Origin: Daldinia sp. FL1419
Lineage: Eukaryota > Ascomycota > Sordariomycetes > Xylariales > Hypoxylaceae
Assembly (NCBI GenBank): GCA_025201765.1
Contig: MU623344.1
Location: forward strand, 434,001 to 498,000
Direction of reading: 5' to 3'
DNA length: 64,000 nt
Shown: positions 35,298 through 48,067 of the stretch, one piece after another
Layout: each line of letters opens with the position of its first letter
Numbering within the stretch: the stretch's first letter is position 1
Notes under the pieces: generated by a model
What the model was told of the DNA's origin: nothing
Database searches by the model: none
What the model saw: only the letters and a program-made list of their open reading frames with translations
Made by a program: the position numbers and the translations under genes

Positions 35298-37404
35298 ATG
35301 GCTGCGCCACAGTGGACGAATAGCCCGCCAAGGGTTCCAAATATACTCCGTTGGCAACGCCAGGGAGATGAACATAATGTAACCGACACGAAGAACGTCA
35401 GTCTGCTTTTATACTTCAGGGATATCGAAGTACAAGACCCGTTCCGCCCACAGGAATCTATACGGAACTGGATTACCAACAACGTCGAACTGATCAAATC
35501 GCAAATCCAAGAATCTCCATTTGCAGTAGACTACAGGGCCAATGGGAGAAGAACACACATAATGGGGTCTACAACCGCGAAAGCCTTTATGCGGGAAGTG
35601 GATGGAGTATACGATTTCGCACGTGCGAGATTTCGTGATCCGGAAAACACTCTAAAACACTGGTTTGGCACCCATGTCTTCGAAGGATTGAACTTTGAGG
35701 AAATGCTGGCTATGTGCATATACTGGTGTCGGCATTTCATCTCAACCCGAAGTCGATTCTTGGAAGAGGCTTCAAGCAAAAATCCGCTCAGTACGGTGCG
35801 TGGAGGGGCACACCGCGAGAATAGGTTAAGGGCAAATGTCGCCAACAGACTCTTGCACAGCCCAAACCTGGCGCAGGACGCTTCGTGGGTTGATGTTAAA
35901 GACGTAGTGCTGGAGCACCCTGTAGGTAGAAACACTAGATTGCTCGAAAGGGCCTATTTCGAACGTGTATATCATCTCACTAGAGAAGAAGCTTCTACAC
36001 TAGGTAAGTATGCTTATCAGTCCCTCCCTCTATTCCCCCATACTATTCCCCCTAGGCTGCACTGGGGATGTGGAAAGTAAAACTAACAAAGTGATGAAGT
36101 TAGACTAGCGTCCAGCGGAAGTCATTATCAGCGTTTCTTCTCATATGTAATTTATTTTATCGATGTGACCGTCGGTTGGTTTGTCTCAGCTGCCGCTTGG
36201 TGTCATACTCAGCTACCGCCTAATAATCACCAGCTTCCGGCTGGCCATCCCGGATATTTAGCAAGAAGAACTTTTCAATCAAGGCTGTGGGAGGCTGCGG
36301 GCGTTCGACACATCCATGGTAAGTATATGTGTGTCTATATAATAGATCCTTACCCGTAGAATTATGAATGTTATGTTTATATTTACTAACTGTCAATAGT
36401 AAGTAATACAACGAGACAGTTCATTTAATTCCTCTCTAGACGGGGTTAAGAAGCTGACATCACATAATCCGGCGAGATAGACCGCATACGAAAACTTCCT
36501 GGCTCTGGTTCTCAGACTGGCTCGAGCTGCTCAAGCGGGCGAGGCTTTGACACCCAATATGCTTAATCGTTTTAACGGGGCGAAATGGTCTATCAGAGAA
36601 CAGATAGCTAATAATAGACTATTTCCACGGCATGTTATTGGTAGTAACATAACCTCTGGCGTCAAGTCAAACATATTTTTTACGCAGGTTGGAATGCTCG
36701 ATGGGGCGGCAGAATTCACATACAACATTCAGTATCCCGCACCGAGGCTACCGCCTATACAGCGAAGACCGGGTCGGATCGAATTATGCGGCAACTTCGA
36801 AGAGGTATGGAAACCCGAAGCAGACCTATTCGACAGCATCATCGCGGGCGAACCTCACTTAACTGCCTTCCCCCCAGGCTCATCGCCCCCCACCTGGACA
36901 ACTGGAGAAATTCTCTTAGGCGAAAATCAAAACCCCCCTCCTTTCTATAATCCAGACCAGGCTTGGGGGGTCGTGATAACCAATACGGGCCAAGAGTATT
37001 CTAACACGAACCAACAAGCCGAAGTTGAATATAATGGCCGGACGGCCCAAGCCGTCGACGACGACGAGGCATCCGTCGATTATCCAGACTCCGAAGACGA
37101 GTTCCGGTCACACTTCAGCATCGGCAGTCTGGAAGACGAACTCGACGGGGAGCAGGATTTCCAGGAGCTGGAGCCGGAGCCGGAGAGAGAACAAGGGAAG
37201 GAGAAGAAGGAGAAAGGGCAGGTTGCTGCTGCTGCTACTATTCGTCGACGGTCCCGCTTGACGGCTTCCGCCTTGCTCAGGAGCGCGCTAGGCGCCAGCG
37301 GATCGCGAAAGCGGTCGGCCCGGACGCCGCTGCGAGAGGCGCTCGCCGAGCATGCGGGCAAGAGAGTCAGGCTAGATGGGGACGTCACGTTCGACATCGA
37401 ATAG
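35298..37404 (+). CDS. Unrecognised protein, possibly interrupted
   Basis: Exon 1 at 35298-36003 (235 aa) and exon 2 at 36190-36318 are joined by good signals (GTAAGT, CTCAG) and read EEASTLAAAWCHTQ. The third part is unclear. An acceptor at 36439 gives DGVKKLTSHNPAR followed directly by TAG (36478-36480) and then an excellent continuation TAYENFLALVLRLARAA up to 37404. Either a 36-nt intron (36444-36479 or so, GTTAAG..ATAG) removes the stop, which is very short, or a CAG-to-TAG change has truncated the protein. The C-terminal 280 aa hold VGMLDGAAEFTYNIQYPAP, a Glu/Asp-rich stretch and a basic Lys/Arg tail (SRKRSARTPLREALAEHAGK), so it may be nuclear. No family is recognised. Confidence 0.6.
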
Positions 37405-38757
37405 GAAAGGGGTTGTCACGCGGGCACTGTTTGAGGTCAGTATTAGAAAGCCGAAAGGCTTTCAGGGGGCATATGCCCCCTACTGGCGAGGTATTTACAT
37501 ACCCTCGGCGCCACTGTCTATAATACGAAGATTTCGTACCGGAAGGTGACGTCGAGGTATTGCATAGAGAGACGGGTGGTGGAATAAATTGGTAGTTTTC
37601 GGTGCGTTTCTTTTTTTCTGCGGACTCTCCCAGGACCAAATTCATCAAAGCAACAAAAACAAACCAGAAAAAAGGCAGCAGCGGAAATATGGCTCTGATC
37701 CGGGACTCACTCGACCTACTGCCAAAGCTCCCGATTTCAACGGCTACGGGATACCGCGTAGTTATACGAATTTGGAAACTTGGAACTCGGGGCTGAGGGA
37801 GGATAACCGGAAAGACGTAAATTCCGCTCTTTTGGATATGGTCCTTGGAGAGGTAGCTTGTTTTTTGTATCATTAGTATAGTTGTTGAGGAGTTGGTATA
37901 AATTTAGATTGCTAATTACATTCTTTTATTAGACTTCATATATCATCAAGTCTAGTGAACTCGTGGTAATGCGCAAATTTGTATTTGGATGCGGGCTTAG
38001 TGAAACTTATTCTATTTCTTTTACTGGCATATAAAATCTCCTGGTATGATCTTGCTACCTCTATATTCACGATGATGGCTTGAGAACCGAAACCTTCAGG
38101 GCTAGTATATGCTCCATGGCCAGCGAACAATTCTACTTGATATGCAATTTCTGCAAAACTCGGATTTATTTTTATCTTAAGCTATGTGACTCTACTGTAG
38201 TACCAAGTTGCCAACTCACGCGGCAAGTTCAAGATACCTAGGTTGGTATGCAATTCCGAGCGTATATCAAACGTAAGGGTTATGCTTTGGTTAGTTAGAT
38301 AGGTACCTAGCTAGCTACGTTAACAAAGACTTGACGGAACGAGTAGGAAAATTGGATCTTTTTAACAATAGAAAGAGAACTCCCATGGATCTATTCGTTC
38401 AGGTATATTTGCTGGTTGCCACCAGAAGCTCTTTGAGTTAGGTTGTCTGTGATAAAGGAGCATAGATAAGCCACGTATCTGGCCAAGGGGCGGTGGGTTC
38501 TAAAAGGACTTCATCCGATTTGAGTACAGCTAGGAAGTGGGAAAAGGGGGAAAAAAAGGTTACAGCTTCACATGATTTTATGGGTCTGGAATAGGAGGGA
38601 GGGAATTAATTACCCAAATTCCAAAATAATTCAAGACTGCCTATCCAGCATTTGCTCAATATGTTCTTTAAGTACCTAAACCATAGAAAAACATTTCATC
38701 CTATTGCTTACTACGCTTATTGAGTGGTGTGGTGAATTTGCTTTACCTTGGTTGAGT
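37405..38757. other. Intergenic region with paired hairpins
   Basis: Just after the stop of the preceding gene lie two small perfect hairpins: GAAAGCC-GAA-GGCTTTC-like at about 37446-37463 and the 16-bp palindrome GGGGGCATATGCCCCC at 37465-37480. The rest has only short unsupported frames (to about 95 codons at 37589-37876) and a TAGGTACCTAG motif at about 38301. The methyltransferase promoter is at the right end. Confidence 0.5.
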
Positions 38758-39369
38758 ATGCCTGCCGACTTCGAGAAACAAAGTTATTGGCACGAGAGGT
38801 TCTTGTCTGAGACATCATTCGAATGGCTGGCCTCGTCGGAATCTTTCATGTCCATCATAGAGCCCTATCTATCAATACCCTCATCTCATTGCCAGACCTC
38901 ACCGCGGATCCTCCACTTAGGCTCGGGTACGAGCGATTTGCAAAACTCTTTTCGCTCGAGAGGCTATGTAGACGTTACGAATGTTGATTACGAACCATTG
39001 GCTATCGAGCGCGGGCGCCAGCTAGAACAGGTAGCCTTTGGTAACGTGAAGACGAAGTACATGGTCGCAGACGCAACGCAACTTACCAGCGGCCTATCTC
39101 GAGATTCCAGATTTGATATAGTAGTGGACAAGAGTACTGTTGACGCTGTTTCCTGTGGTGGGACTGCGGCTCTCTCAAGAATGGCCTTTGGCGTTAGGAA
39201 ATCCCTTGCTGATAGCGGGATCTGGATCTCCCTTAGCTATTCTGCGGTTCGTTTTGATCTCGATGAGCTGCCATTTGGTGTCGAGGTCATAGCCAAGATC
39301 CCATCACCCAAACTGAAGGAGAATGATCCGGAAGTTTACTACCATTGCTACCTCCTTCGTCCCAAATGA
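38758..39369 (+). CDS. Seven-beta-strand methyltransferase, EEF1A-lysine/citrate-synthase type
   Basis: Intronless, 203 aa, start at 38758 (MPADFEKQSYWHERF). The N-terminus YWHERF..FEWL resembles that of the METTL13/EEF1AKMT4/CSKMT group of protein lysine methyltransferases. Motif I is ILHLGSGTSDL (SAM binding), the acidic end of strand 2 is NVDYEPLAIERGR (ribose-binding Asp), and DIVVDKSTVDAVSCG is the group-typical motif following strand 4. Substrate is unknown; elongation factor 1A or a mitochondrial protein is possible from the family. An in-frame open stretch upstream to 38704 lacks an ATG. Confidence 0.88.
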   Translation: MPADFEKQSYWHERFLSETSFEWLASSESFMSIIEPYLSIPSSHCQTSPRILHLGSGTSDLQNSFRSRGYVDVTNVDYEPLAIERGRQLEQVAFGNVKTKYMVADATQLTSGLSRDSRFDIVVDKSTVDAVSCGGTAALSRMAFGVRKSLADSGIWISLSYSAVRFDLDELPFGVEVIAKIPSPKLKENDPEVYYHCYLLRPK

Positions 39370-40235
39370 GTCGAATATGGTCATATAATGCCTTATGATG
39401 CTTAGAGCCGCGATACAAATTACGTGTCGAGAGATTATGAGAGCGAAGTTTCATTAGTTGGAAGTGTCACGAGATCCATATTAATGACAGATGGAGGATG
39501 ATAAAGTTGGGAAGAGGCCGAGAGGAGGCGGAGGGGAGATGCTTAGGTGGCTTGGGTGGCTTGGGTGGCTTAGCTAATACGAATACTAATACCGATAGAG
39601 TATCTAAGTACGTACCTGCACTAACCTGAAAGCTTATAGCTAACGTGCCGCACTGCCGCTGTGGGGAACCCAACATGGAAGCTAGAGCTGTTAAAAAGTC
39701 GGAGCTTTTTCAGGCACCCTAAACTCACTTGGTTCTAGCTGCGTCATTTCGACTCCACTATGAATGGTTGGAACTGGGGTAGTTTTTAGGCATGTTTGGA
39801 ATATTGGGTAAGAGCGTAAGAAAATATGAGATGATGACCTCATACAACTGCACGATCCAACTCTCCAACATGCAACACATTTTCCATGATCCAATAATCT
39901 ATTAACATATTCGATGTATATACCTATTCAATGTGCTTTTGCGCCTCGCAACTGATGATGCAAGTCAAAACATGTTTTCCAGTCCCTCGTGTCACCGTCC
40001 CGCGACATCTCGTATTGACATTGATATTCTCCTATAAGGTATCCATAACCCGGACGCTCGCTTGAGATGGCCACTTATTTCTTACCGTATTAATTCGTTT
40101 TGCTATTCTTTAATCTAACCTTAGAAGACTCTGTCGACTCTGCCATACACCCATACTCTTCCTCTCGGTGACCAGCCAGATTATCTACGAATGGGCGACA
40201 CTTACCTAGATACCTAATCATTACGCAATAACAAT
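39370..40235. other. Intergenic region with short GGTGGCTTG repeat
   Basis: Contains three to four imperfect tandem copies of a 9-bp GGTGGCTTG unit at about 39545-39572. No coding exon is supported. The right end is the promoter of the C2-domain gene. Confidence 0.5.
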
Positions 40236-43200
40236 ATGGGGAACCAGGCGGATTTCGAGCAAGATGCGTCCGGAAGAGAATACGGCAAACCTCACGATGC
40301 CAAACATCCAATACCTACCATACAGGGTTATAGGCAACACAGAAGAGAATTGGCGGGGCAGGTAGAAGATGAGGAACAAGCGCAGCAAGGCCCAGAAGAT
40401 GATTCTAGGCCTAAGCGCGCGTTCGAGTCCGCTAAAGCTGTCATCCAAGGCGAAGATAATGCCCCCAAGTCCCAGCACGACCCATACCCATCTACGAACC
40501 GTAACTATGCCGGCAATGCTCCGTATGCCCCCGAGGAGGAAAGTATGCAGCCTGAAGGACCGAAGAAAGGTTCTGACGGCGATACCGAAGATCAGGAGGG
40601 ATCCAATAAGCGTGAAGATGGCGGGAAGAAGAAGGGCCAACAAGAAAAGTCGGCAACAGAAGCTGTAGCAAGTGCTGTTGACCCGAAAGAAAAGCGGAAG
40701 GCCATGAAAAAGACCAAGAGGCATGGTGGAGGACGCGAAGTGACCGACCCCGTCACCCACCTACCTATTGTTATACACGATCAAACCGAGAAGGATCTTA
40801 ATTCCGCGCCTCAAAATATCCCGGCGCCTGGACTGCATCATTATACTGCTACCGGACCGCAAGGCGCTTCCAAGTCGGACCACGAGTTGGTGACTGAACG
40901 CGACGAGTTGCAGCAAACTCACAATGGGATGCAGAGGGTATTTCCGCCTCCAGATTTCGAGCGCACGAAACAAGGACTCGCCGCTATTTACGAGCAGGGA
41001 GTGTACGCTGGATTGGCTCTTATAGGTATTTTGGCCGTCGTTCTGTTGGTTGTTCCAACATTTTTAATCGGCCCAGGCTGGTCTATTCTATTCAGCACTA
41101 TTCTATTTATCTTACTAGGAGCAGCGACGGTTATCGGCATGGGTAAATGGATAGGCAAGAAAACCAGCGAGATATTTGAAGACGAGACTTGGGACGCTGC
41201 GCGACGAGGGGAGCAGGCTGCCCTGAACAGCGACGAGGAGCTTCCGGAATCAGCTCAATGGTTGAATAGCTTGCTCTCATCTATTTGGCCGCTTGTCAAT
41301 CCTGATCTTTTCGCTTCTCTTGTCGATCAAATCGAAGACATTATGCAGACGTCCCTCCCCAAGGTCATTAAAATGGTAAGCGTCGACGATATGGGTCAGG
41401 GTAGCGAGGCTATTCGGATATTGGGTGTGCGGTGGTTGCCGACTGGTGCGGCTGGTCGGACGGTAGGGTCTGACGATCAGCTTCAAGGTGAAGACAAAGG
41501 GGCGGGAAACGATCGAACGGACCCGCAAAACCCCCAAGGAAGCGCTGGTGGTCAGGATAATAACATCGAAGGGATGTCTGAGAAGGACGAGGAAAAGGGT
41601 AAGGATCCAAAGCAGGAGGAGCAGGAGCAAGTGGCCATGAGAGAAGGGATGGAGGCTGAAGAAGGCGACTTTGTGAATCTGGAACTTGCGCTTGCCTATA
41701 GGGGCCGCTCCTCTGGCAAGTCGGTCAAGGCTAGAGCTAAGAACGCTCATCTTTATCTCAAATTCTACCTTCCGGGGGAGGTCGCTATTCCCGTCTGGGT
41801 CGAGCTCAAGGGTCTTATTATGACTATTCGACTCAGACTTCAGCTAACGCCGGACCCGCCTTTCATATCTCTGTGTACCATGACTTTCCTTGGACAACCA
41901 AAAGCCAGCATTTCGTGTGTCCCTCTTTCAAAGCATAGCTTTAGCTTGACGGATGTACCGTTAATATCCTCCTTCGTTAACTCTGCGATCGACGCTGCCC
42001 TTGCGGAATACGTGGCTCCCAAGAGTTTAACCTTGAACCTAAAGGATATGCTTGTTGGGGAGGACTTTAAGAAGGACACAACTAGTCTAGGCGTCGTCTG
42101 GATCTTCATTAAGCAGGCGCGGGGTTTCAAACAGGGCGACGGCGGTGTTGGACCTATGCAAGGCTCGAGCGACTCATATGTCACTGTATCGTGGGGCAAA
42201 TTTGGTAAACCAGTCGCTTCGACTCGTATCATCGAGGAAGACGACAAGCCCAATTGGCATGAGTGGGCAAGCATTCTAGTGACCCCTGAGGAAGTGAATG
42301 CCGAGGAAAAATTACGGCTCCAGTTATGGGATTCAGATAAATGGTCGGCAGACGACGATCTGGGCCGTGTTGAAGTGGACCTTAAGTCTCTGATGAGACG
42401 ACCAAACAAGTTCCAGGACCGCGAAGATAGATTCGCTGGACAAGATCCGGACGAGACGATGCCGGGGTCATTAACATGGTCTGTTGGTTATTTTTCAAAG
42501 ATGAGAATCACATCCAAAGAACTCGAACAGCAGACCGTCAACGAGGAAATAAGAACACATGATCAGTTGAGACAACACGTTTCGGAACTATCTAAGCATA
42601 AGCTAAGAGAAGCCAACAAGCCACCAGATGACGATGAACTGAAGCAGCAAAGGGCTCAAGATTACAGGGAAATCGAAGAGTCAATGATTATCTCAGCTCC
42701 GCCATCCAACGACTTTGTCTCAGGTATTTTGAGCATCCAGATCCACAATATTACAGGGCTTGAAGTACAGAAGCTTCAAAAACAAGATAAAGGAGACGAC
42801 GGCGATGATGAGGATGAAGCTGAGCAAAACGACGATATGCCAGACAGCTACTGTACTATTATATTTAATCACAAGAAGATATATAGGACAAGGACGAAGC
42901 CGAAAAATTCGAAGCCGTTTTTCAACGCTGGAACAGAGCGATTTGTTCGAGACTGGAGGGATAGTGAGGTTATTATCAGTGTATGGGACTCCCGCGAACG
43001 AGAGGATGACCCGCTGATAGGCATTATCTATCTGCCCCTTGCCAAGGTATTTGCAAAGAAGAGCCAAGTGATGGAGAATTACCCTTGTAAGTTGAGATCG
43101 CATTTAGTTGCCCTACTTACCGGTATCTTATCGGGACCCGATATCTCGGAAGATTAAATCCTGGCCCTTTCCCACTCCACTATAAATAATTTACTAACAC

Positions 43201-44331
43201 ATGGGGATTATAGTGGTCGGCGGTATTGGATACGGTCGAGCTCGTATTAGCATGGTTTGGCGAAGCGTGGAGCTTCAACTACCGCCAAACCTCAGGGGGT
43301 GGGATTATGGAACTTTGGAGATCCGCGGATGTATCAAAGCGAAAAATGGTTTGCCTCGACACTTAACAGAGCATCGCATCAAGATCCGTACAAATTTGGG
43401 GCATGCAAAGATGTATCCGGAAAATGGTCAGTGGGTACCCAAGGGCCAAAAGGAGGACGAGGCTGTGTTCTTGGCAGTGCGAAAGCGCTACGCTTCGGCC
43501 GTAGTGATCGAATTCCGGGAGTCCGTGCTTGGACCCGATAAAACAGCCGCTTTTGCGGTTATGTGGCTCCACCAGGTCGCCGACGATGAAAGTGAAACAC
43601 GAACCCTACAAGTATGGAAGGGATCCAAGGATGGCCTTCGCAGGGCACGGTCATGCTGTGACTACAATGGTATGGGTGATGGCGAACAACCTCTTGGTGA
43701 AATCGAACTATCAGTCAAGTTCTGGCGTGGCCTATCTGGCTATCACAAGGGTTATGCTTCCCAGGCTAAGAATAATGATTTACGGAACGTTATGGAATGC
43801 TTAGATACGATTACAGACGAGAAGCTTGACGAAGACGAAGACGAAGACGAAGACGAATCTGGACAAGAGGATAACACCATAAGTGACGATGATTCGGAGG
43901 ATGAAACTCGCAGGAAGAAGCTCCGCGTCCACACCAACGACGATTCGTCGCGGTCTAGTTCTGATGATGAGGGCGAAGGCGCTGGGTCCGGTTCGTCCTG
44001 TTCCTCTCACCTATCCTTGTCAGACATAAAGAAAGTGAAAAAAGTCAAGAACATATTCCGCAATCCTGTGGATGGAGCCAGCGAGGCAGCTACGTCAGTA
44101 CTGGCGCCGGGACACAACAGTTCAGATGATGGATCTAGAGGCGTCCGAAACCAGCTGCGCGACTACAAAGACCACCACAAACAGCTTCACCGCAAACATC
44201 GTGGAATTATGCAGTGGAGGCCGGCAAGGGAGGCTAACCACGTCGGGGAAAAGCTGAGTAGACTCAAAGGAAACATCAGTGGAATATTCCACCATGGTGA
44301 TAAAGACACTGGTGTCGAGACCGAGGTATGA
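40236..44331 (+). CDS. Tricalbin-like membrane tether with SMP-like region and C2 domains
   Basis: Two exons, 40236-43086 and 43214-44331 (127-nt intron), total 1322 aa. Layout: an acidic, disordered N-terminus (residues 1-245); a paired membrane segment, residues about 255-305 (YAGLALIGILAVVLLVVPTF, then SILFSTILFILLGAA), which resembles an ER hairpin; an SMP-like lipid-transfer region beginning ESAQWLNSLLSSIWP near residue 337, interrupted by a charged insert at about 410-475 and resuming NLELALAYRG; a first C2 domain near 618-725 (SDSYVTVSWGKFG, LRLQLWDSDKWSADDDLG); a second near 827-970 (PDSYCTIIFN, EVIISVWDSREREDDPLIG); and a divergent third near 985-1120. The tail is acidic (EDEDEDEDE). 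Family members hold ER to plasma membrane and move lipids. The junction restores ENYPLVGGIGYGRARIS. Confidence 0.88.
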
Positions 44332-47300
44332 GGACACACGCAAGTGCCCAAATGGGGCCTAGCTCCCGTATGCCGAATCCCGCGGACCGCGGAAGGGTGG
44401 GGTTCCGGAAGCGATAAAGGGGTTATTATGTACAAAGAGTACCTATGTTGAATGGGGAATGGAGAGAACGTAGCAACCCCTTCATAGTCTATTATGTGGA
44501 CGTATTTTTCCTAGTTACCTAATATTTTCAGTACGTGGAGAAATTAAAAGCTTCTATTCTTACATCTTTTGAGGCGTTGCTTGAGGCTATAAAAAAGGCG
44601 TGTGTTTGAAGAGATGCATTTCGTACGAGTGGTCGTAAATTTCAACCAATCAGAGGCGGATTGCTTACATATGCTGCATACGCGCTTAAGCAGAGTATTT
44701 AAGCTTGATTGGTCTCCACTGAAATTTGGGTTACATGTGGACTACCTAGGATGTACTTTTAGGTGGCTTAGGTATCTTTTTTAAGGTAGCGTCTTGTACC
44801 ATTTTCGTAGCACTTCGTAACATTGACTTCCTTCTAGAATAATTATTTAGATTATTTACCACGTGTTCGGAGTAATTCTCGTCTGATTGTACTACCTATT
44901 ACATGTTTACCTACGGGGTGACTTGAATAAGACTATGATATGTACCTAGGTATTGTACCTAACCTACTTGAGGTACTAGGTAATGGTGCAGGTACCTAGA
45001 AAAGACTGGGCGCGCGTAACATATTTCTATCCAATACAATTGGCCTGCTAGCGATTGCCGTAGGATGATAGATGAGATTCTGTGCTCCTGGGTCTTCCAA
45101 GTCAATACCTGCCCCATATCGGTTAGGGCGTACCTTTGCAATGTGATTATGGGAGGGGAAGAGAGAGAGCCACAATTTGAACTATGCGGGGCGTCTAACT
45201 CGTCCAGTGCCACAAAAAAGGGGATTACATACTATGTATACTAACTAACTAGGTGGAAACTCGATACCTAAATTCGTAAGGTTCTTAAGAGGTGGTGTCT
45301 TGATTCCGAACCTCATCGGTGATTAAGACGTTCCATTGGTGGTAGGTAATATTGAAACATCATGCTATATACCTACCTACCTAGGTACCTGGGTAGGTAT
45401 GTAGGTACTAAAAGGGGGTTATATAAAAGAGCGCATTGATAACATGTCCAGCGTGGAATTAGAAAAGCATCAAAACGGATACTTGCGATGTGAGGTCCAC
45501 TCACATACAACAGGGCATACCCTACCTCTTCGCAGGGCGCATGTTGTTGAATGGGGCGTTGCTGAGATATTATGCAGTAAAGACTGGCTATCATAACAAA
45601 TCCGACTTATAGTTAATAATTAATTACGTACCTAATTATATAATAAATTCCTAGGCATATTAAAATTCGGTAACCTTTAATACTAAATCACCATATGATT
45701 CATTAACTATAAAAAGGTAGAGCTAAACTTATTCAATAATAACGCTTTAAATATTTCACTACTTAACTTGAATCCTATTATTCTGGGTATTCGAAACCGA
45801 ACCCCCCTTTAAAACAAACCCAATTCCATACCCGGGTTCAATCGCTATGGTAAGTTGTTGCTATACTATTCCTAAACGCCCCTTAACTCCGGAGATCCGA
45901 GCCCTATCTCGACAAGGATTATCAACAGAATCAGATATGGCTCGACCTTCCCTCTCTCCTAAACGCTACGGTATTCAGTGGGTGTTTACCTCTTTAAGTG
46001 CGGATTGACTCACGTACCAACACGCAAGGATTAATTCTTCGACGAACGCATTGCCACAGCGGACCGCCACGGACGAAAAGTGAAAATTTAAGAATTAATA
46101 ATGAACAGCGAAAAATGCAACTTGGTTTCGGACTTCGCATCCTTCACATCGATAGACGGGATAGCGGTGCTACCATCACGAGAGAAGTATTTCGGACTTG
46201 CCCCATCTGGAGATACCACATACTATGTAGTGAGAAGTCCTGCCGATCTACTTATCGTCTGGGGAGATCGGTAGGTACCCAGGACGCGATACCACCGCCG
46301 CCATGGTAGACATTCGGACATCGAAAGCTTGGAAGCTCTGGGATCTTTCGGGTCTCACATAAGCCAGACCGACCCCCAAGCGCGTTGCCAAGCTGGCAGT
46401 TTTGAACGGTTTAACTAGTTAACCCAGACGGTTTGGCGAGCTCCTATTGTCATGCGTTCCGGGATTGACTAATTAAGACTCCCCTTTTTTAGGGCTGAAA
46501 TGGCTACGGTGCCGGATAATACGTAGGTACCTAGGTAGATAGGGAAAAGCCACGATACCCGATGTATAAGCTAACCCGCCGGCCATCTCAGCGGAGAGAT
46601 GGGGGCGAAGAAGCAAGTCAACCGGACCGCTGATAACCTTAAAAGACGATCGGTAATTCAGAATTAGGTCATCCGCAAAAAGCGCTGATACGTTAGTTCT
46701 CTTCTTTCATGTATAACATAGGTAGGTAGGTAGTTATAAAATGGTACCTAGGTTAGGTAGGTTTGGTATGTATGTCAAGTAAGTGAATAAGACAAATGAA
46801 AAAAAACTATATGGGGTCTTCCGTCTCAGACCTGTCGGACGTATTCGTGGCTTACGACAACTATTCAAGGGCCACCGCTATCTCACATTGTCGAAATATC
46901 GGTGCCTATAGTGACCTGTGGACGATCTCGAAATCATACGTAGTAACGGACAAGGCCGGTTATGAGATTAGAACGAACCTTGAAACGGCCCTGAGAGGCC
47001 TTTTGTATTTTCCATGCGCGTCTGAGGCACAGACACGATGTTAGGCTACTGGTCTGAGCCTCTCTCTGGATGAACTTGTCCTGGTTTCTTCATCTTTCTG
47101 TTCCTATTCTGGTTATCAACGACGCTTCATAGTCCAAGAGCCCAGGAGTCCAAGAGTAATACAATAACGTATGCTTACTTGCTAACCTAACCGTGCGAGT
47201 TCCCATGGGTATGGGTCAACCTGCTACATGGATTTCCACGGAGATCGATTTAGGCAACGCTTATTTTCTTGCCGTCCTGTATGATTTGCTAGAATACTAG

Positions 47301-48067
47301 AAATACTATGGACATCCCTACCCTATGCATGGACTTGCTGGTCCCTCTTCTGGACCACGATGCTATTAATGATGCCCACATGTTATCCACATGCCACCCG
47401 ACTACTACTAGTGTAGCAACTATGTACAATACTAGCCGTGCCAGCGCCTTTGCCAGACCATGCCAGACCACGCCGAACCATGCCAACAAGCCCTGCTCAA
47501 CATACACTAGAATCAGCCTTGGCCGATGGAACTTCATCTTACCACATTGCGGGGCTTGTTAACCGTAACCGTCCGAATGCCGCAATTCGATAATGTCCTT
47601 ACATAATAACACGAAATAGCTTCCCCAGCTGCCCCTATTACGACGTTACCATCTGGACGGATTCGCCATAGCTGCGAATACCCGTGCTTGTCCCCTTCGA
47701 CTAAAATCTGGGCATATACTTTATTTATGTATACGATCTCCATGACTATCACCAGCGACTAGGTATCCCAGTCTTTGGAGCCAAACCCCTGCATCTATCT
47801 GGCTTACCACCACACACCCGCGCGCACTGGCCTGCGGATTTATTATTTGACTGATTCGACTACTTCCGTCGATCGGGTCATCGCGCGCTTCATATCAGAT
47901 TCGCGACGCAGAGTAACGACGAAACGAGTTATCACAACTGTTTATATTATACGGAAATAAGCCCGTACCAGAATTAAAACAAAAAACCCAAGGCCCGTCA
48001 GCTACCAAACATATAGAACAAAAACCCATAATTCGAGGCAGAATTAGCCCATCTCTCGTCAGCCGAC
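44332..48067. other. Long intergenic region without supportable gene
   Basis: About 3.7 kb. TAGGTACCTA-type motifs are dense (44940-45000, 45370-45410, 46521-46537, 46718-46765). The segments 46796-47044 and 47308-47562 have short frames of about 80 codons with no motif, and 47451-47490 has near-repeats of CCATGCCAGACCA. Nothing looks like an exon with convincing splice partners. Could hold non-coding RNA or decayed genes; I see no direct sign of either. Confidence 0.5.
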
